Shown: positions 8,150 to 17,900 of the stretch, in pieces
How positions within the stretch are numbered: the stretch's first letter is position 1
Layout of the letters: the number at the start of each line of letters is the position of its first letter
DNA from: Lachnospiraceae bacterium
Lineage (GTDB): Bacteria > Bacillota > Clostridia > Lachnospirales > Lachnospiraceae
Direction: 5' to 3'
Length of the DNA: 64,000 nucleotides
NCBI GenBank assembly: GCA_021771755.1
Contig: JAETOL010000003.1
Location: 248,001 to 312,000, forward strand
Notes under the pieces: generated by a model
The model's input: the letters and a program-made list of their open reading frames with translations, nothing else
What the model was told of the DNA's origin: nothing
The model's database searches: none
Translations under genes and position numbers: made by a program

Positions 8150-9217
8150 ATGAACAATGACGCAAAGAACACAGACGGTATGGAAAAGAAGCATAAACGC
8201 CGCGTTCGTTATTCAGGTACGCATCCCAGACATTTCAGTGAAAAATATAAAGAGCACCAGCCGGAAAAATATGCAGATGTGATAGAAAAGGTCATCCGTA
8301 AGGGAAGTACGCCGGCAGGCATGCATATTTCCATCTGCGTAAAGGAAATCCTGGATTTCCTTCAGATCCAGCCGGGACAGAAAGGGCTGGATGCTACTTT
8401 AGGCTATGGAGGGCATACCCTTGAGATGCTGAAATGCCTGAAAGGAGAAGGGCATATTTATGGCCTTGATGTGGATCCGATTGAATCCGCCAAAACAAAA
8501 GAACGCCTGAGAAATCTGGGCTACGGAGAGGATGTCCTTACCGTAAAGCTTCTGAATTTCCGCAATATCGATCAGGTTGCAGCCGAAGCAGGAAAATTCG
8601 ATTTTGTTCTGGCTGATCTGGGCGTTTCTTCCATGCAGATCGACAATCCGGAAAGAGGTTTTTCCTATAAGACAGACGGACCTTTGGATCTTCGCATGAA
8701 TCCACAGAAAGGAGTCAGTGCGGCGGAGCGCCTGAAAGAGGTGTCAGAAGAGGAGCTTTATGGAATGCTTCTGGAAAATGCAGACGAGCCGTACGCACAG
8801 GAAATCGCCAGAGCTGTTATCCGCCAGAGAAGGATCAGCCCCATTGAAACCACAACAGATCTGAGAAATGTGATAGAGAAGGCACTTTCCTTCCTTCCAG
8901 AAAAAGAACGCAGGGAGGCAGTGAAGAAATCCTGTCAGAGATCTTTTCAGGCGCTCCGAATAGATGTGAACAGTGAGTTTGAAGTGCTGTATGATTTTCT
9001 GGAGAAGCTGCCTCAGGTGCTGGCGCCAAATGGCCGCGCGGCAATCCTTACCTTCCATTCCGGTGAGGACCGTCTGGTAAAGAAATCCTTTAAACAGTTC
9101 TATAAAGAGGGAATTTACAGCGAAATCTGTAAGGATGTGATCCGTCCGTCACAGGAAGAATGTAACCGCAACAGCCGGGCGAAGTGTACAAAGATGAGAT
9201 GGGCAGTCCGGGCCTGA
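8150..9217 (+). CDS. RsmH/MraW-like rRNA cytosine-N4 methyltransferase, stand-alone copy
   Basis: This 355-residue protein carries the RsmH hallmarks: a SAM-binding DATLGYGGHT (family usually GGGGHS), VLADLGVSSMQID, the Asp-rich DGPLDLRMNP, and a C-terminal AILTFHSGEDRLVK. RsmH methylates N4 of C1402 in 16S rRNA. It differs from the usual ~310-residue enzyme by a basic N-terminal extension (about 1-45), and it sits outside a division/cell-wall gene cluster, where rsmH normally lies. It may therefore be a second paralogue rather than the housekeeping copy; the motif changes GGGGHS to GYGGHT and SLEDR to SGEDR fit divergence. The rhodanese lipoprotein follows 13 bases later and is probably co-transcribed. 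Confidence 0.8.
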   Translation: MNNDAKNTDGMEKKHKRRVRYSGTHPRHFSEKYKEHQPEKYADVIEKVIRKGSTPAGMHISICVKEILDFLQIQPGQKGLDATLGYGGHTLEMLKCLKGEGHIYGLDVDPIESAKTKERLRNLGYGEDVLTVKLLNFRNIDQVAAEAGKFDFVLADLGVSSMQIDNPERGFSYKTDGPLDLRMNPQKGVSAAERLKEVSEEELYGMLLENADEPYAQEIARAVIRQRRISPIETTTDLRNVIEKALSFLPEKERREAVKKSCQRSFQALRIDVNSEFEVLYDFLEKLPQVLAPNGRAAILTFHSGEDRLVKKSFKQFYKEGIYSEICKDVIRPSQEECNRNSRAKCTKMRWAVRA

Positions 9218-9230
9218 AAAGGAGGTATGG

Positions 9231-9644
9231 ATGAAAAGAAATAAAGCGGTTATCCTGGCAGTGATTTTATCCATAGGACTGTCTGGATGTAACAGTAGAA
9301 ACGAGAAGGCTATTGCGAGAGAAGAGTCAGTTGCACGAGAGGGAAATTATACTCAGATCAGTATGGATGAAGCTGTGAAAATGATGGAAGAAGAAACGGA
9401 TTACATCATTCTGGACGTGCGGACACCGGAGGAATTTGCCCAGAAGCATATTCCGAAAGCAATAAACATCCCAAATGAAACCATTGGCGATGCTGCCATT
9501 TCGGAGCTGCCGAGGAAAGAACAGAAGATTTTTGTATACTGCCGCAGTGGAAATCGCAGCAAACAGGCATCAGAGAAGCCTCATTGTGAAGCTTATCATT
9601 GCAGAAGCTGTAAAAAAATTATGATTGATTATGCAGACAGATAA
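9231..9644 (+). pseudogene. Rhodanese-like lipoprotein, C-terminus apparently lost
   Basis: The 137-residue product begins with a lipoprotein signal (MKRNKAVILAVILSIGLSGC; lipobox LSGC, Cys at about 20). A rhodanese domain follows with DVRTPEEFAQKHIPKAINIP and the active loop CRSGNRS (Cys around residue 104). Normal rhodanese domains then continue about 35 residues to a G-G-I-x-x-W end. Here, after SKQASEK, the frame reads an unrelated Cys/His-rich tail and stops. The last codons lie inside direct repeat A. The gene is therefore probably truncated by recombination; whether the short protein functions is unknown. AAAAGGAGG lies just upstream of the ATG. Confidence 0.65.
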
Positions 9645-9830
9645 ATTCCGGTTTCTCTAATTATCTTTTGGGAGAGTCACATCCTTTCTCAAAGGGATGT
9701 GGTTTTGAAAACGGGATTGCCCATTTGGGGGATATAAGAAACACTTAGACATCAAGGGAACGCGGCAGATTCTGTTCTGAAACAAAACTTTCCCAAAAAT
9801 TAAAAGCTATATATTATAATTAATGTTATT
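9631..9830 (+). repeat. Direct repeat A (~200 bp) carrying terminator-like hairpin and -10 box
   Basis: This matches 10259-10459 at roughly 85-90% by eye over its whole length with about one net gap. It contains a hairpin (CACATCCTTT-CTCA-AAGGGATGTG, around 9679-9702) followed by a short T-run, and near its end TATAAT (9815-9820), which may start transcription of the gene at 9864. Each repeat thus seems to end one transcript and begin the next. No other feature is seen in 9645-9863. Confidence 0.75.
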
Positions 9831-9863
9831 ATAAGGATAAATTGAGGTTATGGAGATGAAAAA

Positions 9864-10259
9864 TTGAATTTCACAGATGAAAAAGATTATATTATGCGAA
9901 TGATAAAAGAAATGGTAAGAGTATTATTTTCTTTAGCATATGGGAAAAAGCATGTTTCTGTTGAGACTGAAAAAGAAAACAAATATGAAGTGTCAGGGAA
10001 AAAGCTGAACGAGTTTCTGGCTATGATTGATTTAGGACAAATTAACGAAGCAGAGAATATACTTTTAGATAGTATTGACTATACAAAGAAAGAAGAGGTA
10101 ATGACGGCGGCTTTTTTTTATCAGCATCTTAGTGAAAAAGACAGTGAGTTTTTGGAGAACAACAATTATTCAAAAGAAGAAGTGCTTTCTGGTTTCAAAC
10201 AATTACTTTTGCAGTCAGAATATAGTGATTTGCTTTATTTGTTTAAAGACGATAAATAA
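9864..10259 (+). CDS. Small helical protein of unknown function (DUF6483-like)
   Basis: This 131-residue acidic/helical protein starts with TTG at 9864 behind GGAG (9852-9855). An earlier ATG at 9856 stops after three codons. The N-terminus (DYIMRMIKEMVRVLFSLAYGKK) resembles the conserved start of DUF6483 proteins from Clostridia, and the remainder (NEFLAMIDLGQINEAENILLDSID) looks like a helical repeat. No catalytic motif is visible. The gene is A+T-richer than its neighbours and is bracketed by direct repeats A and B, so it may be an acquired or duplicated cassette. The family assignment is from memory and tentative. Confidence 0.55.
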   Translation: MNFTDEKDYIMRMIKEMVRVLFSLAYGKKHVSVETEKENKYEVSGKKLNEFLAMIDLGQINEAENILLDSIDYTKKEEVMTAAFFYQHLSEKDSEFLENNNYSKEEVLSGFKQLLLQSEYSDLLYLFKDDK

Positions 10260-10459
10260 TGTAGAAACAGCAATTCCAGCTTTTCTAATGATCTTTTGAG
10301 AGAGTAACACCCTTTCTCAAAGGGATATGGTTTTGAAAACGGGATTGCCCATTTTGGGAATATAAGAAACACCCAGACATCAAGGGAACGAGGCAGATCC
10401 TGTCCTGAAATAAAACTTTCCCAAAAAATTAAAAGCTATATGTTATAATTATCATTATA
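10259..10459 (+). repeat. Direct repeat B (~200 bp), partner of repeat A
   Basis: Second copy of the sequence at 9631-9830. The hairpin is kept as CCCTTT-CTCA-AAAGGG-like pairing (around 10310-10325), and TATAAT recurs at 10444-10449. It begins at the stop codon of the small gene and ends about 115 bases before the ferredoxin-nitroreductase gene. Confidence 0.75.
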
Positions 10460-10462
10460 TCA

Positions 10463-10588
10463 GTGAGTGATAAGAATAAGCGCAGATTTATGATGAGAAA
10501 TATTTTGGATGTAAATCCTGTGGAGAAGATGGAAGAGCAGATTAGTTCAGTCTCTGAGGAAAAAGGAGGACAACGTGGTAACGATTAA
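10463..10588 (+). other. Possible 41-residue small frame or gene remnant
   Basis: A GTG-initiated frame (MSDKNKRRFMMRNILDVNPV...) runs to a TAA at 10586-10588, overlapping the start of the next gene. No clear ribosome binding site is seen. It may be a leader peptide, a remnant, or chance. Confidence 0.2.
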
Positions 10589-11366
10589 TCAGGAAAAATG
10601 TATTGGCTGTGGACTTTGTGCTGCGGACTGCAGTGTCGGCAGCATCATGATCAAAGAGAAAAAGGCAGTGATCAAAAATGATTGTTTTTACTGCGGTCAT
10701 TGCGTGGCAATCTGCCCGTCAGGGGCAGTATCCATACCGGAATACGATATGGATGACGTGGAAGAATACGAGAAGAAGAGTTTTTGTGTGCAACCGGAAA
10801 AGCTGCTGCACAGCATTAAATTCCGTCGGAGTGTCCGCAGCTATAAGCCGGTAAAGGTGCAGAGAGAAGAACTGGAAAAGCTTCTTCAGGCGGGAAGATA
10901 TACGGCTACGGCCAAGAATAACCAGGACTGCCATTTTGTATTTGTTCAGGATGCGTTGGACAGGCTGAAAGAGATGGTCTGGGAGTACATTGATGAAATG
11001 GAGAAAAGGGAAGGAAGGAACATTGCAAGAGAGCTGCTTCCGTATGTTGCTTTTAACAGAAGAAGGAAAAAGGACCCGAAGGATGATTATTTATTCCGGA
11101 ATGCTCCGGTAGTACTTTTTATTACTTCTGACTGGCCGCTGGATGCAGGTCTGGCAGCTCAGAATATAGAAAATATGGCAGTATCTTTGGGATTGGGTGT
11201 CTTGTATAATGGATATCTGGCAAGGATCGCAGATGCAAATAAGGAACTGAAGCAGTGGCTGGAAATAGAAGGAAAGACGATTAAGGCGTGTATGCTGTTG
11301 GGATATCCGGAAAGAATCTATGCCAGGACAGCACCTAGAAAAGAAGCAAATGTAATCTGGAAATAA
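10575..11366 (+). CDS. Ferredoxin-nitroreductase fusion protein
   Basis: This 263-residue protein starts at GTG 10575 behind AAAGGAGG. Residues 1-60 hold two [4Fe-4S] ferredoxin motifs (CIGCGLCAADCSVG and CFYCGHCVAICPSG). From about 75 it is an FMN nitroreductase domain: FRRSVRSYKPVKVQREEL and GRYTATAKNNQD match the flavin-binding N-terminus, and the C-terminal GLGVLYNGYL and LLGYP segments match the rest. Such proteins pass electrons from the clusters to FMN to reduce nitro or quinone-type compounds; the true substrate is unknown. It is followed after 16 bases by an oxidoreductase gene, likely in one transcript. Confidence 0.85.
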   Translation: MVTINQEKCIGCGLCAADCSVGSIMIKEKKAVIKNDCFYCGHCVAICPSGAVSIPEYDMDDVEEYEKKSFCVQPEKLLHSIKFRRSVRSYKPVKVQREELEKLLQAGRYTATAKNNQDCHFVFVQDALDRLKEMVWEYIDEMEKREGRNIARELLPYVAFNRRRKKDPKDDYLFRNAPVVLFITSDWPLDAGLAAQNIENMAVSLGLGVLYNGYLARIADANKELKQWLEIEGKTIKACMLLGYPERIYARTAPRKEANVIWK

Positions 11367-11382
11367 AAAGGAGATGGAATTT

Positions 11383-12351
11383 ATGAGCAGAAAAGTAAAA
11401 TGGGGAGTTTTAACTACGGCAGATATTGCAAAGCGCTGCACCATACCGGGTATGCAAAAAGCGGAGAATTGCTGTCTGTATGGAATTGCAGGCCGTTCCA
11501 GAGAAAAAGTGGATCAGTACAAAGAAACATTTGGTTTTGAAAAAGCCTATTATTCTATGGATGAAATGCTGGATGATCCGGAAATCGAAGCAGTTTATAT
11601 TCCGCTTCCAAATACCTTACATAAAGAGTGGGTATTAAAGGCTGTCGCCAAAGGGAAACATATTTTGTGTGAAAAACCTTTGTCAGGAACAGAAAAAGAT
11701 GTAAAAGAAATGATCGAGGCATGTGATAAGGCAGGTGTTTTATTTATGGAAGCGTTTGCGTATTTACACAGTCCGCTGATCACTTCCGTAAAAGAAACAC
11801 TGAATTCAGGAATTATTGGTGATCTTTCATTTATGGAATCTGTCTTTATTACACCAGGATACACACCGGATAATATCCGTGTTCGTCGTGAGACATTGGG
11901 TGGCTCTGTTTATGATCTGGGCTGTTACTGTACCAGCCTGATGCTGACTTTATTTGGAGAAGAGCCAAAAGAAGTGAAAGCTGTCGGTCATTTTACCGAT
12001 CAGCACATTGATGATTTTGCTTCTGCATATTTTCATTTTGATGAAAACCGCAGAGCCTGCATGGTATCCGGCATGTGTTCTGCACAGAGAGGAGACCGGT
12101 TCTTTCTTTATGGAACAGAAGGAACGATTGAAGCTCCGATTCCGTTTAATGCAGATGGAGACCTGACTTATTATGTGAAAAAAGGAGAGGAATGTCGGGA
12201 GATACATGTTCAGGTTCGAGACAATTACTGTCTGGAGGTGGAGCAGCTTGGAAACTGTATCCTGAATGGAGAACAGCCTCATGTGACACATGAATTTTCT
12301 CTGCAGAATGCCCGCGTGATGGACAAAATTTTGAAAGAGATCGGGTATTGA
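11383..12351 (+). CDS. Gfo/Idh/MocA-family NAD(P)-dependent oxidoreductase
   Basis: This 322-residue protein has an N-terminal Rossmann fold (KWGVLTTADIAKRCTIPGM, then YGIAGRS) and the family motif EKPLSG around residue 95, whose Lys is catalytic. A C-terminal substrate domain follows with the GGSVYDLGCY segment. The family oxidises sugars, inositols or related alcohols, or reduces the ketones; the substrate is not evident. ATG 11383 is preferred over ATG 11374 because AAAAGGAG at 11366-11373 is then correctly spaced. It probably shares a transcript with the preceding ferredoxin-nitroreductase. Confidence 0.85.
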   Translation: MSRKVKWGVLTTADIAKRCTIPGMQKAENCCLYGIAGRSREKVDQYKETFGFEKAYYSMDEMLDDPEIEAVYIPLPNTLHKEWVLKAVAKGKHILCEKPLSGTEKDVKEMIEACDKAGVLFMEAFAYLHSPLITSVKETLNSGIIGDLSFMESVFITPGYTPDNIRVRRETLGGSVYDLGCYCTSLMLTLFGEEPKEVKAVGHFTDQHIDDFASAYFHFDENRRACMVSGMCSAQRGDRFFLYGTEGTIEAPIPFNADGDLTYYVKKGEECREIHVQVRDNYCLEVEQLGNCILNGEQPHVTHEFSLQNARVMDKILKEIGY

Positions 12352-12409
12352 ACCTGAAAGAGATTAAAATTATATGAGAAATAATTTTATAGACTAAAAT
12401 AAGTGTAAG

Positions 12410-12479
12410 AAAACCGCTGAATCTGAACGGATTTCCCATTGATGCTATTTAGGGAGAACGCTTCAGAACAGCGGTTTTT
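12410..12479. terminator. Long bidirectional hairpin between convergent genes
   Basis: Nested complementary arms AAAACCGCTG/CAGCGGTTTT, TCTGAA/TTCAGA and TTTCCC/GGGAGA form a 70-base structure with T-runs at both ends. It can terminate both the oxidoreductase gene and the CAP gene. Confidence 0.7.
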
Positions 12480-12518
12480 GGTTATGAGTTTATATGTGAG
12501 CAGACCATCTTACAAGTA

Positions 12519-13574
12519 TTAGTAGGACGTTGGATTGCTCAGGAAAATCTGCACCCAGTGGCACTTTCCATTATAGCGATAAAATCCGACACAAAGATGA
12601 GTAAAAGAGGGGTTAAGGATGTTTGCTCTGTGACCGGGACTGTTCATCCAGAGATTCATAACTCCCTGAGGGGTAGAGGCGCGGGAACGGCTGGCAGCAA
12701 TATTCTCACCAGATGCCCATGCATAAATTTTGTATTCAGGAAGTACCGTAAAATAGAAACTTCCATTTGGTCGGATATGATCGAATTTTTTGCTGATCTC
12801 TTTGGCCCGCTTCATGGCAGCTTTATCTCCCGGTGCATAGGCTTTCAGTGATGGAATACCTGCTTTCGCTCTTTCTTTATTTACCAGACTGAGAACCTGA
12901 GAAGCCATTCGGGAAGCTTCCGACTGGATACGGACGGTAACTTTGCAGGATGCTTTTTTTCCAGATCCGTCTCGGGCGTAGGCGGTGATGACAGCGGATC
13001 CATTAGAGACAGCAGTAACTTTTCCGGAACTGTTTACAGTTGCTGCTTTGGGATTGGAACTTTTCCATGTGACAGATTTGTTTGTTGCATTACCGGGTAA
13101 AACAGTGGCGGTTAAACGATAGATGCTTCCTTTTTTACTAAATGTCAGAGAAGAGCGGTTTAGCTTTATCTGGCTGACCCGCAGCGGTACGGTGACAGTT
13201 CTGCCTCTTTTATCATAAGGTCCCAGCTTGCGGGAATACTTATTATATCCACGAACAACATAGGTGTATTTTTTTCCGCCTGACAGAGGATATTTGGACG
13301 TGGAAGTATGTGTATAAGAGGTTCCGGTTGTAGAAGCAATATATTTCCATGACCGGGAACCGTACTGTTTATAGTAAATACGATAGCCGGTTGCCCGTGC
13401 TGTTTTTTTCCAGGAAAGAGTTACTTTTCTGGAGGGAGAGGCAGAGAGTCTGGTAATGGTTACTTTTGCCGGAACTGCAGAACTGGAAGCTGCAGATACA
13501 CTGACCGGACTTAGCATGCAAAGCAGTAGGATCATAGTGCATAAAATTGTGATCCATCGTTGTTTCTTTTTCAT
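12519..13574 (-). CDS. Secreted CAP-domain protein with Fn3 and Big_2 domains
   Basis: This 351-residue protein starts with a Sec signal peptide (MKKKQRWITILCTMILLLCM, cleavage after VSA near 28). A fibronectin type III-like domain (about 34-128), a bacterial Ig-like group 2 domain (about 130-215, with KSVTWKSSNPKAATVNSSGK and ITAYARDGSGKKASCKV) and a C-terminal CAP/SCP domain (about 222-345, ENIAAS, MNLWMNSPGHRANILNP, HWVQIF) follow. No cell-wall anchor or lipobox is seen, so it is probably released or weakly held. CAP proteins in Firmicutes have varied or unknown roles. GGAGATG upstream of the ATG and a minus-strand TATAAT at 13627-13632 support expression. Confidence 0.88.
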   Translation of the reverse strand: MKKKQRWITILCTMILLLCMLSPVSVSAASSSAVPAKVTITRLSASPSRKVTLSWKKTARATGYRIYYKQYGSRSWKYIASTTGTSYTHTSTSKYPLSGGKKYTYVVRGYNKYSRKLGPYDKRGRTVTVPLRVSQIKLNRSSLTFSKKGSIYRLTATVLPGNATNKSVTWKSSNPKAATVNSSGKVTAVSNGSAVITAYARDGSGKKASCKVTVRIQSEASRMASQVLSLVNKERAKAGIPSLKAYAPGDKAAMKRAKEISKKFDHIRPNGSFYFTVLPEYKIYAWASGENIAASRSRASTPQGVMNLWMNSPGHRANILNPSFTHLCVGFYRYNGKCHWVQIFLSNPTSY

Positions 13575-13672
13575 AGATTCATCTCCTTTTGTGTAAATTT
13601 GACAGAAACAGAGTTTTTATATTTACATTATACAACAAAATCCGGGTTTTGTCTTTGAAACATTTCGGAAAT

Positions 13673-13696
13673 GACAGAAAGAAAAAGCTTTCTGTC
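13673..13696. other. 9-bp hairpin in the divergent CAP/GGDEF intergenic region
   Basis: GACAGAAAG and CTTTCTGTC are perfect complements separated by AAAAAG. It lies just upstream of a TACAAT box (13718-13723) that may serve the diguanylate cyclase gene, so it may be an operator. The remainder of 13575-13758 holds only the two promoters. Confidence 0.4.
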
Positions 13697-13758
13697 GCCA
13701 TTTGTAAACAACTATGGTACAATAAAGGGCAGAGCAGTAACTGAGAGGAGAAAAGTCC

Positions 13759-14919
13759 ATGAGGGAAGTATTGAAAAAAATGTTCTGTCCTATGTCTCCG
13801 GAGCAGGAGAAAGGATATGCACTGTTCTGCTCCAGGCGGATTCTGAAATATAATGGATATTTTTTGTATATGATTTTGGTAATACAGATATATAATATCG
13901 GATATGCCCTGCTGTATACCGGGGGAAGACTTCATACAACTGCCAGTCGTGTATATTTTACAATGTATCTGATTCTGCTTCTGGCAACTGTGGCAGGTAT
14001 TTTCCTGATTCGCTATATAAAAAAGAATTCTGCAGCACATGAGATACAGGCGCTGTTATTTCAGAAAATTTTTGCTGTATTTCTGCTTCTGTGGAGCGCT
14101 GGTATTACAATTTACGATCAGAGAGTATCCAAAAATATCAGTGTATACCTTATTGCGGCGCTTACCATAGCTGTGATCGTGTACTTTACGCCATTGCAGA
14201 CGGTGATATTATATGGGAGCCTTCTTATACTGATGCTGGTTATGCTTCCTGTGCTTCAGAGAGAGCCTGTTGATAATTACGGAAGCTATGTAAATATTAT
14301 TATTATGACAGCTATGGCTGTATTTATCTGTATTTACCGGTATTTCCTGGAAAGACAGCGTTATCTTGATCAGGAGACGATCGTGGAGCAAAACCGTCTT
14401 TTGCTTGACCATGCAACCAGAGATGCACTTACAAGACTGAGAAACCGCAGGTTTCTCGAGGAAAATATAGAGGAACTGTACCGGCAGTGCGTAATAGAAA
14501 ATTCATATATGACGATTATGATGATCGATATAGATCATTTTAAACGTTATAATGACAGCTATGGACATCAGCAGGGAGATGAATGTCTGCGCCGCGTCGC
14601 ATGGCGGCTGGAGCAGGAACTGGATCAGGAGAGCGAATATATGATCCGATATGGAGGAGAAGAATTTCTCTATATTGGAATCGGGATAGACAAAAACTCT
14701 GCCCTTGAGAAGGGAAAGCTTTTTAATCAGGTGATCAGAGATCTTGTGATCGGATTTTTCGATGAGGATTCCCGCAGAATTACGGTCAGTGTCGGTATTT
14801 ATTCGGGATGTCCGGCACAGGGGCTGCCGTGGGAAAGCTACATTTCCCATGCGGACCAGGCTCTTTATCAGGCGAAAAATACAGGAAGAGATAAATGTGT
14901 GATGATAGAGGAAGGATAA
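13759..14919 (+). CDS. Membrane diguanylate cyclase (GGDEF)
   Basis: This 386-residue protein has about six membrane helices (roughly 33-205) and a C-terminal GGDEF domain (about 215-386). The active loop is RYGGEEF (about 296-302), with DIDHFKRYNDSYGHQQGDECL, which binds Mg and GTP, upstream and the helix ADQALYQAKNTGRD at the end. All residues expected for making cyclic di-GMP are present. The inhibitory RxxD site that should sit just before the GGEEF loop is absent (the sequence there is ESEYMIRY). The membrane part has no recognised sensor domain. AGGAGAAAA precedes the ATG. The gene ends at a shared terminator with the convergent activase gene. Confidence 0.87.
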   Translation: MREVLKKMFCPMSPEQEKGYALFCSRRILKYNGYFLYMILVIQIYNIGYALLYTGGRLHTTASRVYFTMYLILLLATVAGIFLIRYIKKNSAAHEIQALLFQKIFAVFLLLWSAGITIYDQRVSKNISVYLIAALTIAVIVYFTPLQTVILYGSLLILMLVMLPVLQREPVDNYGSYVNIIIMTAMAVFICIYRYFLERQRYLDQETIVEQNRLLLDHATRDALTRLRNRRFLEENIEELYRQCVIENSYMTIMMIDIDHFKRYNDSYGHQQGDECLRRVAWRLEQELDQESEYMIRYGGEEFLYIGIGIDKNSALEKGKLFNQVIRDLVIGFFDEDSRRITVSVGIYSGCPAQGLPWESYISHADQALYQAKNTGRDKCVMIEEG

Positions 14920-14962
14920 ACAAAGAATCCTGACTGCAGTGATTGCAGCCAGGATTCTTTGT
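14920..14962. terminator. Bidirectional terminator
   Basis: ACAAAGAATCCTG (14920-14932) pairs perfectly with CAGGATTCTTTGT (14950-14962) around an inner CTGCA/TGCAG stem. It separates the diguanylate cyclase gene from the convergent activase gene. Confidence 0.85.
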
Positions 14963-14974
14963 CTGTATCAGAAT

Positions 14975-17900
14975 TTATTTTGCTTTGTCCATATTTTTCA
15001 TTGCCGTGGACAGCATCAGCTTGATTCGGTTCAGCTGGTTTACTTCACTTGCTCCGGGATCGTAGTCAATGGCTACGATATTGGCGCCAGGATGAGTACG
15101 GCGGATCTCCTTGATCACACCTTTGCCTACGATATGGTTTGGCAGGCAGCCAAATGGCTGGATGCAGACGATATTCGGTACTCCGCCGCTGATCAGCTCC
15201 AGCATTTCTCCTGTAAGGAACCAGCCTTCTCCGGTCTGGTTGCCTGGAGAGACAATCGGTTCCGCCATTCTGGCAAGATCGCGGATGTCTGCTGAAGGAG
15301 AAAAATGACGGCTCTGTTCCAGTGCTTCATTGGCTGCTTTTCGAAGCCAGTCAATTGCCTTGATGGCCCAGTTGGCAACTTCAGCTTTTGATTTTTTGAA
15401 GCCAAGGTACTCTGATTTGAAGTTCTGGTTGAAGAAACAGTAGCTGATAAAATCAATAAGGTCAGGGCAGACTGCTTCTGCACCTTCTTCCTCCAGAAGC
15501 TCTGCCAGATGATTATTGGCAGCAGGAAGGAATTTGACCAGAATCTCGCCTACGATTCCTACGCGGGGTTTGCGCTCACCGGTGATCGGAATCGTATCAA
15601 AATCATGAACCATTTCTTTACACAGTTTTTTAAAGTGAACATGACTGACACTGCCGCTCTGAATAAAGGCAATGGCTCTCTGCTCCCAGATCTTGTGCTT
15701 CCGGTTTACAATTCCTTTTTCCTGTTCGTAGGGGCGCATCCGGTAGACACACTTCATCAGGATATCTCCAAACACCGCACCGTAGCAGATCTTTCGCACC
15801 AGAGGAAGCGTCAGTTTAAATCCGGGATTGCTTTCCAGACCGCTTAAATTGAGGGAAATGACAGGAATCTGTTCCATTCCCACTTTTTTCAGTGCACGAC
15901 GGATAAAAGCGATATAGTTGGAAGCGCGGCAGCCGCCGCCGGTCTGGCTCATGATCACTGCTGTTTTATTCAGGTCATATTTGCCTGACAAAAGAGCATC
16001 CATGATCTGCCCCACTACGATCAGGGACGGATAGCAGGCATCATTGTTTACATATTTCAGACCTACATTTACCGCGTCTCTGTTGTCGCTGGGAAGGACC
16101 TCCAGATGATAGCCGCAGGTGTTAAAGGCAGCCTGCAGGATACCAAAATGGAAAGGTGACATCTGTGGACAGAGAATGGTGTAATCCTTTTTCATTTCTT
16201 TGGTAAATACAGCTTTTTCTATGGAAGCAGGGCGTAACTCACGTTTTCGGTTCTGTTTTTCCTTGGCGCGGAGCGCAGCAAGAAGAGAACGGATACGGAT
16301 ACGGGCAGCTCCAAGGTTATTTACTTCGTCAATCTTCAGACAGGTATAGATCTTGCCGCTTCCGTCAAGAATTTCATATACTTCGTCTGTAGTAACGGCA
16401 TCCAGTCCGCAGCCGAAGGAATTCAGCTGGATCAGATCCAGATCCTCCCGGGTTTTGACAAAGTTTGCCGCAGCATAAAGGCGGGAGTGATACATCCACT
16501 GGTCATTGACACGGATCGGACGCTCAATCTGTGCCAGATGCGAAATGGAATCCTCTGTAAGGACAGCCAGTCCATAGCTGTTGATAAGATCCGGGATTCC
16601 ATGGTGGATCTCAGGATCGATATGGTAGGGGCGGCCGGCAAGAACGATTCCGCGTCGTCCTGTTTCTTTCAGATAGGCGAGCGTTTCTTCTCCTTTTTTC
16701 TCAATGTCCTTTCTTGCGGCGGAAAGCTCTTCCCAGGCTGCATGAGCTGCTTCCCGGATCTCTTTTGCTGGGATCTCCGGAAATACCTGTACAAGACGGT
16801 CTGTCAGAATGGCTTCTGAAGTAAATGCCAGGAAAGGATTGCGGAAATCAATCTCCGGGTCATGGAGCTCGTCTACATTGTTTTTGATGTTTTCTGCATA
16901 GGAGGTAACGATCGGACAATTGTAATGGTTTACCGCATCTGGAAATTCGTTTCTTTCATAGGGGATACAGGGATAAAATATAAATTTGATCCCTTTTTTC
17001 AAAAGCCAGGTGACATGTCCATGGACCATTTTTGCAGGATAGCATTCTGACTCACTGGGAATGGACTCAATGCCCAGCTCGTAGATCTTTCTGGTAGAAG
17101 TGGGGGAAAGAACCACTTCATAGTTCAGCTTTGTAAAGAAGGTGAACCAGAAAGGATAGTTTTCAAACATGTTCAGTACACGGGGAATTCCCACTTTTCC
17201 ACGGGAGGCACGGTCCGGAGACAGAGGCTCGTAGGAAAAGATCCGTTTGTATTTGTACTCGTAAAGGTTTGGCACATGATCTTTGTTTTTCTCTTTGCCA
17301 ATACCACGTTCACAGCGGTTTCCGCTGACAAACTGACGACCGCCGCTGAATTTGTTGATCGTAAGACGGCAGTTGTTGGTACAGCCACGGCAGTTTGCCA
17401 TGGAGGTACTGTATTTCAGCGCATTGATCTTGTCGATAGAGAGCATGGTAGACTCTTTGCCCTCCTCGTATCTTTCTCTTGCGATCAGTGCGGCGCCAAA
17501 AGCACCCATAATTCCGGCAATATCCGGACGGATCGCCTGACAGTTGGCGATTTTTTCAAAGCTTCTCAGAACGGCATTGTTATAAAAGGTTCCGCCCTGA
17601 ACGACGATATGCTTACCAAGCTCAGAGGCATCAGAAACCTTGATGACTTTATAGAGTGCGTTTTTGATGACTGAGTAGGCCAGTCCGGCAGAAATATCGG
17701 AAACCTCAGCTCCTTCTTTCTGGGCCTGTTTTACCTTGGAATTCATAAACACGGTGCATCTGGTACCAAGATCGATGGGATGCTCCGCAAAAAGAGCAGC
17801 TTTTGCAAAGTCCTGTACACTGTAGTTCAGAGATTTTGCAAAGGTTTCGATAAAGGAACCACAGCCGGAAGAGCAGGCTTCATTTAGCTGTACACTGTCT

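Noticed and set aside
9631-10459. CRISPR-like or integron array from repeats A and B
   Set aside because: Only two long repeats, no short regular spacing, no cas genes or integrase nearby.
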